From: Crossaster papposus
Taxonomy: Eukaryota > Echinodermata > Asteroidea > Velatida > Solasteridae
Reading direction: 5' to 3'
Length of the DNA: 64,000 bases
Assembly (NCBI GenBank): GCA_037893245.1
Contig: JBAIAA010000783.1
Coordinates: forward strand, 992,001-1,056,000
The notes under the pieces were generated by a model. That model did not search any database, was not told where the DNA came from, and worked only from the letters and a program-made list of their open reading frames with translations. Position 1 is the stretch's first letter. Every line of letters starts with the position of its first letter. This document shows positions 1 through 11,373 of the stretch, one piece after another. The translations under genes and the position numbers were made by a program.

Positions 1-210
1 TAACTTCAATAACATGTTCTAAAGCATGTAGGCCTAAGTGACTGAATAATTATTAAAATATAGTAATGGTCCAAAATGACTACAATAACCTATAATTTGC
101 ACGCATTTACCTTGTCTTCAGATAGCACCAAGTAGTCAGTATTGACGAGCTTCAAATTCACCAAGTTGCTTACTGACATAGTTATTATATTAAAACCTTA
201 TGGAAAAGTA
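1..210. repeat. Left arm of a long inverted repeat
   Basis: The reverse complement of this block matches 4038-4250 at roughly 75-80% by eye, over more than 200 bp with small indels. Shared stretches include TTATTCAGTCACTTA and CAGTAAGCAACTTGGT. The two arms enclose the Tx1-like LINE remnant. The left outer end lies at or beyond the window start, so terminus and target duplication cannot be read. Positions 211-474 between this arm and the LINE hold nothing I recognise. Confidence 0.75.
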
Positions 211-1329
211 TATAAACAATAATAACATTGTGATATTATTATACCTCCAAATAGGCACTTGGGCAGACAATCCCATAGAGATGTACACAAACTTAAAACA
301 GTCCTAACTTGTTTACCCTAACCCTTTTCTCTAAGATCTTCGAGATTTATGCTATTTAGACCAAAATCTGTCGTTTTAGGACAAAAATAACTCCTAAATA
401 TCGTTTTTTAGGGTATCTAGACACTGAAATGTCTCCCTAAGTGCCACTGTCTCCTTATTACCTAAAAACTTACGCTAATTTGTCTCCCCAAGTTTGAATT
501 GGACATCTCCCTCCTTCTTGGAACCAATTTCATGCCAGTGGATAGAAGATGATGAAGAAAATTCCAGGTCGTTCAGGTAAGCGGTGAGAGTTAGGTAGAT
601 TGATTTAGCCGAGATTAAAAGGGCATCGGTGTCCACGTCCAAAAGTACTCGGCCGGGTGTATCAGGCCGAGCGGAGACGTCGAGGGGAAGGGGTGACGAC
701 CGATGCACTACGTTGGAGTTGAAGAGCGCAGGAAAAGACGAAGAGATGGTGTGGTACAGACGAGAGAGTTCGATGTGGAGAAGACGAGCTGACGGAGGAC
801 GGAGATTTGGAAGAGGTAGATGTAGGTCCTCAGCCCTGAGCTATTCGCCGGTGTCCGGGTTGATGATGTCCTTGACGAGGCCGATCCCACCCGTAAGGAG
901 TCCCGGCAAATCGCAAATAAATAGGGGATAGGTCAAGGGTAGATTAATGACGTGGTTGATCGAATTGGGCGGTGTTCCTACTCGAGCTCCAACTGCCATC
1001 CAAGCACGCAGAACCTCGCTATAGAAAACCGGGATACTAGTGAAAAATGTCGATAAGAAATGTGATAGTCTAAGTTCAAATGTTTGTACTGCCGAAAGTT
1101 GTGATTCATGAAAGAAAAAGAAGGATGGGAATCAAACTGGAAATAGCGTTGGATGCGGTTGAATCTGAAAGTGAGACTGCGTGCTTGGAGGCCGGCTAGA
1201 CCAAATCCACCTTTGTCTGGCTTTTGAAAGAGGATCGTTTCTTAAGAAGGTGTTTTTTGCCGGACCAGACAAAATCGACAAGCATGTTCTGGAGTTCACC
1301 CAGGACATTTTGACGACAAGATAGAACGG

Positions 1330-2732
1330 CTATACAGTGAAAAAGTTTTGAAGCAGCGAGTTGATTAACGACCAAGATTTTCCCTTTGAAAGATAGAGCG
1401 CTTGAAAGCCGTTGCCAGGAAACAAGAGTTTTGTTAAGTTTGTCTTTGCATTGACTCCAATTTTGCCGAGTGTGATTATTGTTATTTCCCAGGTGAACTC
1501 CAAGAAAAGAAAGTCCCGGTTATTCCATTGAAATTTTAGGGGCTTGTCGATTCTGTCGGTCCAGCTACCGACCCATAAACCCTTGGACTTCTGGTAATTA
1601 AGGCAGGCAGCAGAGGATTTCCTGTAAATATTATACCCATTATCAATAATATCAAATCCGGCATCGGAGGTGACAAAGACAGAGACGTCGTCTGCGTAAG
1701 CCAAGACCGAGCAGCGTTTATTAGTACCGGGGAGGAGAAGACTATTGTCAGTCAACTCATTACGTATTAACGTAGTAACCTATAAAGAAAAGGCTCGATG
1801 GCTTTTGTGTAAAGCAGCCCCGAGAGCGGGCAACCCTGGCGAATTCCTTTTTGAAAGGAGAAAGGTGCGGTTAAAGAACCACAAATTTGTATGTGGCTTT
1901 CGGCGCCGCTGTACAGGAGATTAAGATTCGAGATGAAGTGGAACGGGGCGCCAGTTGGCCAAATCAGTGAGATCACCCTTTTTTAGGGATTAAAGTGATG
2001 ACGGCTTTGTGGAAAGAGTGGGGAAGAGTACCCGAGTCGGTGGCGAACTGAAGAACTTCAAAGAGATCGTTTTTAAAAAGAGGCCAAAAAGAAGTGAAAA
2101 ATTCAGAAGTGAGGCCGTCGATTCCGGGCGTTTTGTTTTTGCTAAGCTGCTCGATGACAGCATCGAGGTCCTCCGCGTCCGCGGGATCGGGGTTGGGCAA
2201 GTCTTGCAAGAGGTACTCAAGGGCACCCTCGTCGGTCGGCACAGAGCTGTAAAGGTCTTTGTAAAAGTTACGACAGTGAGTTTTAATTTCGTTGGGATCA
2301 TCTGAAAGAGATCCCGATGGAAGGCGAAGACAAAAGACAGATTTTGATTTAGAGTGCGACTGCTCGAGATTGGAGAAGTAAGACGAGCTGGTGTCGATCT
2401 CATTAATGTGTTGAAAGCGAGACTGGACGAGGGCGCCCTGAGCTCTATTTTTAAGAAAAACATTTAATTCGTTTTTTTTGTTCTTGCAATACCTTTTGTG
2501 TCCCCGGAGTTACGGAGGACGCAGACTGAATGTCGTCAATGTAAGAATTGATATCTTGGAAAGTTTTTCGTTTTTCTTTTGCTTTTTGGGAAGAGTACTT
2601 TTGAGTAAGTTGTTTTATTTGGGCTTTGCCCAAGTCCCACGTACCAAGGGCAAACGCTGCTGAAAGTGCGTTTTTAAAGTTGCCAGTTAGACCAAAAAAG
2701 GTGAAGAATTTCACGGTAGTTTTTGTCTTCAA
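1330..2732 (-). pseudogene. Tx1-like reverse transcriptase, broken, motif A deleted
   Basis: Separate minus-strand frames give the RT blocks in order. A linker at 2451-2732 (QIKQLTQKYSSQKAKEK) is followed at 1973-2242 by KNKTPGIDGLTSEFF and VITLIPKKG. Next, at 1767-1976, comes GIRQGCPLSGLLY, and at 1330-1755 AYADDVSVFV. These are typical of the Tx1/L1 clade. Between the IPKKG block and LLYSGAES, the region that should carry motif A with its first catalytic aspartate is absent, so RT sequence was deleted near 1970. Frameshifts and stops separate the pieces. No product could be active. Confidence 0.75.
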
Positions 2733-2840
2733 GAAGGGGGTTGTTAAGTGCCAATAAGCACTTCCTTTATGAGAGTTATATAGAAGGACTCTGAAAAGAA
2801 ACGGAAACAGCGGAGTGATAAGAAAGAGAGCAGGGGTGAA

Positions 2841-3715
2841 TTAGCGACCGAGGAGGACGCTCCAGCAGACGCCGGTGCAGGTCTCCCCCTCGATGCATGC
2901 AGACCGGGCACGAGATGGACCAACCCACCCGCAGCACCCGAGGCGGACACCCCACCGCCGGCCAAGGCGCTGGGTGGGTGAGAGGGAGCACGTTTGGGAG
3001 GGTGTTTGGGATCGGATTTGTTGTGTACAAACACGGGAGGGGGTTGGAGGGTTCGTTGGGGCCTGAGGTTTCTTGCAGTATCGGCTGATGTGACCAAATT
3101 CGCCACAGTTAAAGCATTTTACTGATTCGGTCGACAAAAAAACTCTGTAATTAGTACTGCAGTAAGAAAAATTGATGTGATCAGGAAGGGTGATGTTAGG
3201 TTTAACGAGAACCTGGACTTGCCGGCGGAAGGACATTACATGAGACAGATGTTTATGTTTAAGACCAAGGGGTATGGGTCTGATAGCCGACACTACCTTA
3301 CAAAAATACAGAAATATTACTAAGAAGAACACGGTTGGGAATTTCAGGATAAACGTTAGAGAAAGTCAGACGGGTGGTTTGTTGTATGAGAGGGTTGAGC
3401 TCCGGGAAGGAGTCGCCGTACGTTAACCGAAATGGCGTCAGCTACCTCCTCCCTGGAACTCATGTACAAAGCAATACGGTTGTTCGAAATACGGCTAGCC
3501 GAAACAACATGTTTGTCGGGCATTGATTTGTAAAATTTCTCAAGATAAGATTGTATAGAGACATTGTCTAATGCTCTGAAAGCCAGCCCGTTGTTCCTAG
3601 TGACTCCACCAAACGGCTCGTCAGCAGCAACAATGGGTCTGGTCGCACTCGCATTGTTAGTATTAGGATGGGCCACAGTGCGTGGTTCTGCTTGAGTGGC
3701 CATGGTGGCCAACAC
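2841..3715 (-). pseudogene. LINE ORF1-like protein with zinc knuckle
   Basis: Two minus-strand frames, 3356-3715 and 2841-3332, together resemble ORF1 of Tx1-like LINEs. The N-terminal part is an RNA-binding-like fold without a motif I can name. It is followed by CFNCGEFGHISRYCKK, a CX2CX4HX4C knuckle near 3060-3115. The C-terminal part is proline- and glycine-rich and drifts into frameshifted sequence. The two frames abut near 3340, which suggests one ORF broken by a frameshift. ORF1 proteins of such LINEs coat the element RNA; this one is decayed. Confidence 0.6.
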
Positions 3716-4037
3716 AGTGCAGAAACCAACGACACAGGGTGAACAATATAACCTTAAAATACAGCAAAACTAGCAAATGAAACACCATAAACTTGGTCTA
3801 GCCAGGTCTATACTATGAAATTAATACAATGATAAAGAACAAGGACCTAAGAAGGTCTATAAACAGATAATTTAGGAGACTTACTCAGAGCTCGAGGAAA
3901 CACCGTCTGCTAAATAAATAAATAAATACCAAAAAAAATTAAGAATTTTGTTGCTTACAATAATCATATCTACGTTCAAATGTATATTGGGGATTTTCTT
4001 GAACTTGTTCAAGTCTATATTGTTCATATGATTTTGC

Positions 4038-4250
4038 ATAAGGTTTTAATATGATAACTGTGCCAGTAAGCAACTTGGTTAATTTGAAGCTTACCAATAC
4101 TGACTAGGCCTACTTGGTGATATCTGGAGACAGTGTAATGTGCGCACATTTATAGGGTCACGAAGTTGTCATTTTGGATAATTACTATGTTCTTAAGTTA
4201 TAATTATTCAGTCACTTATATGCTTTAGAAAATGTTGTTGAAGTAGGATT
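4038..4250. repeat. Right arm of the inverted repeat around the Tx1-like LINE
   Basis: This is the inverted partner of 1-210. The outer end is near GTTGTTGAAGTA, matching the reverse complement of TAACTTCAATAAC at the window start. A TAAA-type run at 3910-3928 lies just inside. Positions 4251-4474 are AT-rich and hold nothing recognisable. Confidence 0.75.
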
Positions 4251-4474
4251 ATGTAAGTGAATCACCCAAATAAACTTTTTCAAAAAGAAAAAAAAAATAT
4301 ATATACCGAAATATTGAATTAAATAAATTACGCTGCAGGGATAAAAGAATCCACCACTTGAATTGTTAAAGACTTTTAATATGTCATTGTGGGGACCTTA
4401 GAAGTGCATTGTGGTGAAATTGTTTTTGTTGCAATTTGTTTGAGGTCAAAACTTAATTGTCTTGGACTAAATGC

Positions 4475-4884
4475 AGTCTTTGCCAAAGGCGGATGCGATC
4501 GTGTACGTTGCGTATTCGTATAGTCACAATTATAGACCAGCTCCCTCGCTCACACATACGTTTTTGCAAATTGCTTCTAGCGGTTTAACTTTTTTCCTTA
4601 TTTCTCTGCTGGCTTTCCTAGGTAGCCTAGTATCAGCGATCGCAGAACTGCGATTATCAACACGTACTACTTGCACGCACGAAATCCCTTTGTGAAGCAG
4701 CGCTAATTAGATACGCAAAGCAGGCCAGCGCGACCGTTTATATGTAGTTGACTGTGTGCAATGCTATACGAATGATTCGAATGGTCGAATTTGCAAAGAC
4801 CATTGCGTGATTGAGGGAGTTGATGGGAGAATAAATCGTGTCGTTAGCGGGCGCACTGTCGAATCCAGTGGTCTTTGGCAAACT
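4475..4884. mobile_element. MITE, family with GTCTTTGCCAA termini, copy 1
   Basis: The block starts with AGTCTTTGCCAAAG and ends with CTTTGGCAAACT, an imperfect terminal inverted repeat. The interior is homologous in reverse complement to 25568-26003; shared stretches include AATTATAGACCAGCTC, GGCTTTCCTAGG and GCGCTAATTAGA. No coding frame belongs to it. The second copy has clearer TA-flanked ends, which hints at a Tc1/mariner-like non-autonomous element. That classification is inference. Confidence 0.6.
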
Positions 4885-5336
4885 ATATGATATCCCGTCC
4901 CCCACCGATTGACGCCCATGATTTGTAGCATGCCTACCATGGTACAGTTAATTACTTAACAATTGCTTAACAGAAAGCCAGGAATAAGCTGTTATCAACT
5001 TGTTATGTTCTCAATGTTAATGTAAAATAGTGGTGATTTTCCAAAGGACATTTAGAGCAAAATTAAATGGGTGATTTCTTTATACGGTGTCCCCATATTT
5101 AGTGATCTTTCAGTCCCCAATCCTTCAAAATCAATATGATTTTGTACACACCCTAGGGGTATATGTGCAATGTTGATACACATACCGGGCCTCTAGTTGT
5201 CCAAATGCATTTAGGCTTTCGGAGCCAAATCCAAGATTGAATCACCTGCACGTATTTACAGTTTAGTTTCTGAAAGGAACTGTATCATATTTTTATTGGC
5301 ATTTCTGGTGAGTCAAACGAATAAAAAACTAGAATA
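4885..5336. other. Unassigned sequence
   Basis: AT-rich and non-coding by eye. I see no repeat structure, RNA gene or conserved frame. Confidence 0.5.
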
Positions 5337-5805
5337 TTGTAACGGGAATTCCGCAGGGGACTCGATCTATACCCAGGGGGGTACAGGGAATCCCTAGAAA
5401 CCCGCCGGGATTACTCCGGAGATATCGGTGATGTTTGCCGAGCTACCCGGGCAGTGTTTGACCTGAGGCCTGGACCAGCGATGAGGTCACCGTCAACCTG
5501 TCTCAAGTAGGGTTGGTCTGAAAGGCGGAGCTTGGAGATGAAGGGTAGCGTCTTTTACGAAGCTCACTTCTTGGATAGGGGAAGGGAAGGGTTGGTCTAT
5601 CTGCTTTTGCGCGCAAACGCAGGATAAAAGGCAAGGCCAGGGGTACTGGGCATAATTTAAGTTTGTTTTAAAGTCTAGCCCTAAAAGTCTGTTCTAAAGT
5701 CTAGCCCTAAAAGTCTGTCCTAACGTCTGTCCTAATATAACTCAGTCCGACAGTTGAGGCAAGTAGATAGAATAAACAATGAAACTTCTGGTTTATTTAC
5801 ATCTC
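5337..5805 (+). repeat. LTR-like block, possible solo LTR
   Basis: The block begins TGTAACGGGAATTCC after an AT-rich flank. It is more GC-rich than its surroundings, has a TATA-like GGATAAAAGG near 5620, two 26-bp tandem copies containing AGTCTAGCCCTAAAAG (5666-5717), and an AATAAA at about 5771. This layout resembles an LTR, but I find neither a second copy nor a target duplication, and the 3' edge is a guess. Confidence 0.3.
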
Positions 5806-5834
5806 AAATAATCATCTTTAAGGCAAATGTTATC

Positions 5835-6221
5835 TTAAATGTAGTATACACCATTAGTAACTGCTTGAATTATCATGAAATGGTGGATTTAGGGGGTTAT
5901 ATTTCATAGTAAATATTGTTTAACTGACCTGTCCGAAGTTTTACAATCATGGTTGCTGAGAAAAGCAAGAAAAACGACTTTCGTTTTCAACCGGAATCGG
6001 ACAGTTTTTCTTATGTTGTTTTTGTTTTTTCGCGATCGCCGTCCGGCGAGAATGAATTTTGGTTTATACAATTCAATTTTTTGGAACAATTACAGGATAT
6101 ATAGGGAAATCGTTTTGCTGGATGTCTACAATCATTATTTACTTTCAAATAACTACGATTTTTCTTAATAATTCGGTAGTAAATTTTTTCGATATCTGTA
6201 AATGGTGTATACTACCTTTAA
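5835..6221. mobile_element. MITE with TTAA target duplication
   Basis: TTAA at 5835-5838 and 6218-6221 flank inverted ends ATGTAGTATACACCATT and AATGGTGTATACTACCT. TTAA duplication points to piggyBac- or Kolobok-type mobilisation. There is no coding capacity. The ends differ at one position. Confidence 0.6.
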
Positions 6222-7174
6222 CCACCGTCTTCATCAGTTTGGGTCACTTAGATTGCCTACGCAATTTATTCCTAATGCGCGCAGTTAATTATAATCATTG
6301 CTTGGACTGGTAGCAAGTTAATGCCGATTCACAGAACGTTGAACGTGTAGTACACACAGTACCATCCATACAACGGTATACTTTATGCAGGGGGGGGGGG
6401 GGGGGGGGGGGGCGGAGGGGGCCCAACAAAGTGCGCCACCAACGTTGAAAAAGGAACTTATTCATTCTTCCACGCTCATGAGCCACACATCTCACACAGT
6501 AAATACGTATAGAACGCTACTTCGAAGCGCACCATTGAAACACGTACAAATTTGTTCCGTGCTCGCTCCCCGAATTCAGTGATTTATAGAACGTCCGCAA
6601 AGCCAGGTACACAGGCACGATCTACACGATTTTTTTGGGGGGCGATGTTATTTTCTGCCATTTTCGTTCGAAAACAACACGATAAAACGCAAGGGGTTCA
6701 CAGGCAGATTTTTAAAAAAATCAGTATATCACTGCTACATCCTTTTTTAACGTACCTAGTGGGTTCGAAGCACGATTTTTCACAATTTATCGATTATTAT
6801 TGCCCTTTTTAGGGGAGGTATTTCTTAACGTTGTTTGAGTATTTGTGCACACATCTCCACGCGCATCAACGGTACGTCAACGCTTAATTTTTTTCGACTG
6901 CTTTTTTTATTTTCAATACAATTTTTGTCATTAGATGATAAAAAATAAGGTAAATAACAACCTGTTACAACTTCAAAAGACAAGATGTTAAGATTGGATG
7001 CCAACAACTCTTTATTTTTGGCGTGAGAAAATTGTTCCCCCCTATTTTGGGAATGGACGGTACATCAGCATTTCGCAATCACAGTCTAGGCAGTGAATAA
7101 AGTGTGATTCGCTAATTAAAGTGTCCGAAAAATCAACATGTATAATGGCACGATCTCTGGAAGCTGAACAATAT
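6222..7174. other. Unassigned sequence with a poly-G tract
   Basis: No gene is visible. A run of 22 G residues starts near 6391, inside the GC-richest part. The rest is AT-rich with poly-T runs. Confidence 0.5.
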
Positions 7175-7949
7175 ATATAGTAGGAGACCAGCCTGTAGGT
7201 CCCGTGACCAAATTCTGGGAACAAAGGTTTGAAAGTGTTTTTGTGTTCTCTGATGAATACCGAACAATTTTGACTTGGGCTGCCCCCTTGAAAATGCCGG
7301 GCATTTCCGGGAGGGGTCAACAAAGGCCATACAGGGGTCAACATTCAAATATATTTCGATCGTGTCGATATGCATATCAAATTACTCGTCTAGTCATGAG
7401 GATTTTAAAAATGTATAGTTTGCTAAACCTCCGACCTTAAATGAGGGCGCTGTGGTCAAAAAGGTCAACGCACTTTTGACTGGTGGTCAAATTCACCAAA
7501 ACAGTTAATGTTATCCGATTCTAATGAATTTAGTGTCTAATAATATGATTTCTGACATGGCAAATTCAACTAAACAACTTTTAAAATTAAAAGTGGTTGC
7601 CATAACCTTGAAATTTCAAAATGGCTGCTAAAAGGTTAGCATAAATTAGCCAAAAACAACAATTTTTGTTCCCAAACCCATGGATAAGAAGTTATTAAAT
7701 GTTTGTCACCGAAACGTCACGAACAATTCAAACACTCCATTTTTAAAACAAATAATTATTTGTATTTTTTTTGTTTAGAGCACATGTTCGATATAATATT
7801 GTATTAAACAGGGATGCCAGTTTTTCGGCAATTATCGGAATTCCGGTATATATCGCAAAACAACTGAATCGCAAACTAGCGAGAGAACATACACCCTATT
7901 CATTGCGCTAGCAATTTGCGATCCATGCTTGCAGCTGCAGCTCAAATTA

Positions 7950-8285
7950 TTGAAGGACGTGTAGCGCTGGGTTATTTGTATTTGTTTTCTTTTTCTGTGA
8001 GACTATTAGGTTTTTTAGTTAAAACTGCTTTTGAAAAAAGTAGCAAAGAGAAACCGGTTTATGCAGGCATACTTCAAGGAATGATCAGTTTATTTTGTTG
8101 TGTTTGTTTGATCAATCCTAGAGTTAGACAGGCAAATTCATCAAACGTCTGCAGGCCAATTGGGTTAGACATTCCCTAAAAGCGGGAGTTTTAAACTCTG
8201 GTTTTGTCGACGCGATGGCTGGTTTGTGTATTGCAACAATGGTCCTTTGTTTTCAGTTCACTCAGTAATTAATTATTACCGGTGA
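7950..8285 (-). repeat. Dispersed segment shared with the 4.31-kb TIR units
   Basis: The reverse complement matches 51970-52130 plus 52510-52590, and the equivalent parts of the second unit at 56280-56900. Shared words include CAATTGGCCTGCAGACGTTT, TTGCAATACACAAACC and CTCACAGAAAAAGAAA. The 4.31-kb units have about 240 bp more in the middle. A plus-strand frame crosses this block at 7916-8179 but resembles no family I know. Confidence 0.75.
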
Positions 8286-8360
8286 AAGAGTAGGATGATG
8301 AACAGTGCAACAAAGCAAGAAAAGCATGATTGGACAATGTGTTTAGAAATAACTGTGTTA

Positions 8361-8838
8361 TTGTTTATTTATTTATTTATTATTTACCCTGGGGTAACCT
8401 CTCAGTGAAACACTGTTTTTCAGAGGGGGCCCAGCAGTTATACAATTTGAATTGCGAAGGACGCGGCTACAACGTAGTCGAGCCGCTGGCACGTAAAGGC
8501 GCCTCTGGCAGCCGGTCACATCGACTCATATATGACTATGGAGCACAGCCTGAGATAGAAAGTGATTTTATATATATTTGTACTTATTTTTCCCAATTGA
8601 GCCAGGAACACCGGGGCAAACCCCTTCTCTTAGCGATAAGTGTTACTGGGTTCTTTTACGTGCATTATAATCATGATTATTATCATACAATACACAGGAC
8701 CTACAGCTTTGTCTCATCCGAAAGACGAAGCAATAGTGGTTTCAGTGCCTTGCTTAAGGACACAGGTGTCGAGGCCGAGATTCGAACTCACGCTCTGCGG
8801 AACAGAAAACCGGGTTCTTAACCGCTCGGCCACGACAC
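8361..8838 (-). mobile_element. tRNA-derived SINE, minus strand
   Basis: The 5' end (8766-8838, minus) is tRNA-like: GTGTCGTGGCCGAGCGG carries an A box and GAGTTCGAATC a B box, most like a tRNA-Leu/Ser. The following about 170 bp match the plus-strand SINE at 42224, including CTTAAGCAAGGCA-like and TTATCGCTAAGAG words. The tails differ: this copy continues through a separate 3' segment and ends in a TTTA run at 8361-8387. Pol III promoter boxes are internal, as usual for SINEs. Confidence 0.75.
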
Positions 8839-8885
8839 TCCACCGTTGTTGGCCAAAGGTCCCGATTCAAGTCTTTCGGTACCGT

Positions 8886-10205
8886 AAAACGGGGTGAATA
8901 GGGACACTTTTAGCAGTTAAAGCAGTGCACCGTTTTAACCACACGGCCAGTGGCAAAGATTCTTGTGCTATTTACTGTCCACTCATGTTGACTTTGCATT
9001 GACAGCAAGAAGAAATCTCAGCAGTGTTGGATTAATTTTATATATTTTTTTATTTGACTGTTCCTATTCACCCCGACTCGGGGGTGATTAGGAACAAAGT
9101 ATGAAACACTGTCACTGCTCCTAGTCTACCCCTAGCAGGGGGGGATAGGGATTCTAAGGTGTTTTTTAAAAAACAACACAATGCCTGCAGAAGCATTTTA
9201 ACAATTTATAAGAACTTTTAATGGTAAAGATCCACCTTTATAAATTTAGAAAAGAATACAAAACTTCTTTGTACTTTATAGTAGCTTTTGTAGTATACTT
9301 CTGGCTTTGGAATGTTGGCACAATAGTTTTAAAGGTAAAAATAATAGAAAATAAACTCAGCTCTGTACTTCTGACTTTGGTACTTTGGCACAATGGTTTT
9401 AACAAAAGTAACAAAAAAATATAATGAATAAAATTAAAACTGCTGCAAACTGCTTACTGGCTGGAATGACCTGAAATATACAAATCAAATAAGTTAACTA
9501 ACAAAAAGGTATGAATAGGAGTAATGTGGGGGGGGGGGTGTTAGGGAAAAACCAAAGGAGTGAGAACAAACACAAACAAACTCCTGGCAAGGAAAAAATC
9601 TGAAACAGATGACAAATTGGGGAACAAAATAGAAGTTAATCATTTCCTAGTTGGATGTTGAGCCCACGTGATTGAATAGTCCTAAGACGATTTATCCAAA
9701 CTTTCTCCCGGCTGAGGCGGACTGAGTCTTTCCGATGGCAAGTGATTCTATGCCCTGTAGAATCATACCACAGATGTCAATCTCTATATAAATCTGTATA
9801 TAAATCTGTCGCTATTCGCCCCGCTTGTTAAGCAAAAATCTAAAAAATAAAAAAGAAAATTTAAAAAAAATATATATGGACTAATGCAAATGATTTTCTT
9901 CTCCAACTTCACATGCAAGACAATATTTGTGAGGTCTTGGATGTGAAATCTGATGGTTATCTCCAGTGGGTCCGAAGATAGATGCAAAGTTTTGACCACA
10001 TCGCGATTTGAGACATATTTAAAGACGTCGGAATTTCTTCCATGCAGGGGTAGGAGTTAGTTGTTTCCCGTCTTGTGAGCCATGGTTGGACAGCTGTAGG
10101 CCTATTGTACATAAATAGAAGAAATAAAAAGGATCTGCATTATTACTTAGAAAAGAAAAAAAATCAAAAAACTTTTCTGCTTTTTGTTCCTATTCACCTC
10201 GTTTT
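8886..10205. mobile_element. MITE with AAAACGGGGTGAATAGG termini
   Basis: The left end AAAACGGGGTGAATAGGGAC and the right end, in reverse complement AAAACGAGGTGAATAGGAAC, form a TIR of about 20 bp. A third, internal copy of the motif (TCCTATTCACCCCG) lies near 9061, so the element may be composite. The interior is AT-rich with a poly-G run near 9528 and two imperfect direct repeats around ACTTCTGACTTTGG (9300-9400). No gene is visible. Confidence 0.5.
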
Positions 10206-10674
10206 GGCAGCCCTTTTGCCAGCCATTTTGAATGTTCATGGTCAAGGTAAGCACTTTTACTTTCGAAAGTTGTATAGTTGAATTTGCCATGTCAGAAAAA
10301 AACATATTATTAGGCACTAAAATCATTAGAATCGGACAATGTTAACCGTGTTGGTGAATTTGACCACCAGTCAAAAGTGCGTTGACCTTTTGACGTTTTT
10401 GACCACAGCGCCCTCATTTAAGGTCGGAGGTATAGCAAACTATACATTTTTGGAATCCTCATGACTAGACGAGTAATTTTATATGCATATCGACACGATC
10501 GAAATATATCGACATGATTGGAATATATTTGAATTTTGACCACTGTATGACCTTTGTTGACCCCTCCCGGAAATGCCCGGCATTTTCAAGGGGGAAGCCC
10601 AAGTCAAAATTGTTCGGTATTCATCAGGGAACACAAAAACACTTTCAAACCTTTGTTCCCAGAATTTGGTCACA

Positions 10675-11034
10675 GGACCTACAGGCTGGTCTCCTACTAA
10701 TATGCAATTTCAGAAAATGTATCCCAGGGCAAAGGGCATTGTTGTCACAATATGATTTTACCCGTTTCCGAAAAGAAAATACTTTAGAGTTAGGTTTGAA
10801 TACAATAATTGAAGACAATAATTTTACTAGAATGCATGAACTTTGCTTTAAACAGGACCTACAGGCTAGTCTCCTACTAATATGCAATTTCAGAAAATGT
10901 ATCCCAGGGCAAAGGGCATTGTTGTCACAATATGATTTTACCCGTTTCCGAAAAGAAAATACTTTAGAGTTAGGTTTGAATACAATAATTGAGGACAATA
11001 ATTTTACTAGAATGCATGAACTTTGCTTTAAACT
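10675..11034. repeat. Two tandem copies of a 180-bp unit
   Basis: 10675-10854 and 10855-11034 are nearly identical. Each unit starts with the outermost 25 bp of the 7178-10699 TIR and continues into its flank. The duplication therefore happened after, or together with, insertion of that element. An open frame crosses both copies (10514-11047) but looks incidental. Confidence 0.9.
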
Positions 11035-11373
11035 TGCTAGATTATGAATGTGAGCATTTTCTCCTTCAGATTTCAACTATTAATGATCATTTGTCCAGGT
11101 TTGGAAACAAGGGCGTGAATCCGTGGGGGGATATAAATATCCACTGTTTGGACGGGGGGGGGGGGGGGGCTATATACGATATGATCACCATCCCCCGTAT
11201 GCTCTGGTCGTCCTCAGGTGGGGAAGTGCCGGACTGTGATGGAGCGCTGGTTTATAAGAATGGGCGGCCGCCTTGCGGCGCCTTGCGGTTAGCTTGCGTC
11301 GGCCTTGGTTTTTGTCAAAAACCTACGTATACCTAAGTATGGAGGGCATAAGCATGGAAGGAACAACTGGGGA
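11035..11373. other. Unassigned sequence
   Basis: A poly-G run at about 11153-11168 and a short GC-rich stretch near 11260. No gene or repeat boundary is recognised. Confidence 0.5.

Larger units (their letters stand above)
475..3715 (-). mobile_element. Tx1/L1-like LINE remnant, internally deleted
   Basis: Read on the minus strand, the order is an ORF1-like protein with a CCHC knuckle, then a linker, then a reverse transcriptase, as in Tx1/L1-clade LINEs. The endonuclease normally found between ORF1 and RT is missing: the knuckle ORF runs to 2841 and the pre-RT linker already begins near 2732. The RT is also internally deleted. Sequence from 475 to 1329 would be RT C-terminus and 3' UTR with no clean frame. 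The element sits between the inverted arms 1-210 and 4038-4250. It is dead. Confidence 0.75.
7178..10699. mobile_element. 3.5-kb long-TIR element with ATA target duplication
   Basis: Arms 7178-7640 and about 10200-10699 are inverted copies (about 85-90% by eye). The outer ends read TAGTAGGAGACCAGCC and GGCTGGTCTCCTACTA, and 3-bp ATA flanks both sides (7175-7177 and 10700-10702). The arms end inwardly at a paired AAAATGGCTG / CAGCCATTTT motif. Inside are a segment also found in the 48.8-57.4 kb elements (7950-8285), a minus-strand SINE and a smaller MITE. No transposase is visible, so it would be non-autonomous. The superfamily is unclear. Confidence 0.75.

Noticed and set aside
629..931. 100-codon plus-strand frame opposite the LINE
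   Set aside because: Shadow of the minus-strand LINE 3' region. Arg-rich composition typical of antisense frames.
10514..11047. 177-codon plus-strand open frame and its 143-codon minus-strand shadow
   Set aside because: It spans the end of a TIR element and both copies of a 180-bp tandem repeat. The length comes from the repeat staying in frame (180 is divisible by 3), not from coding constraint.
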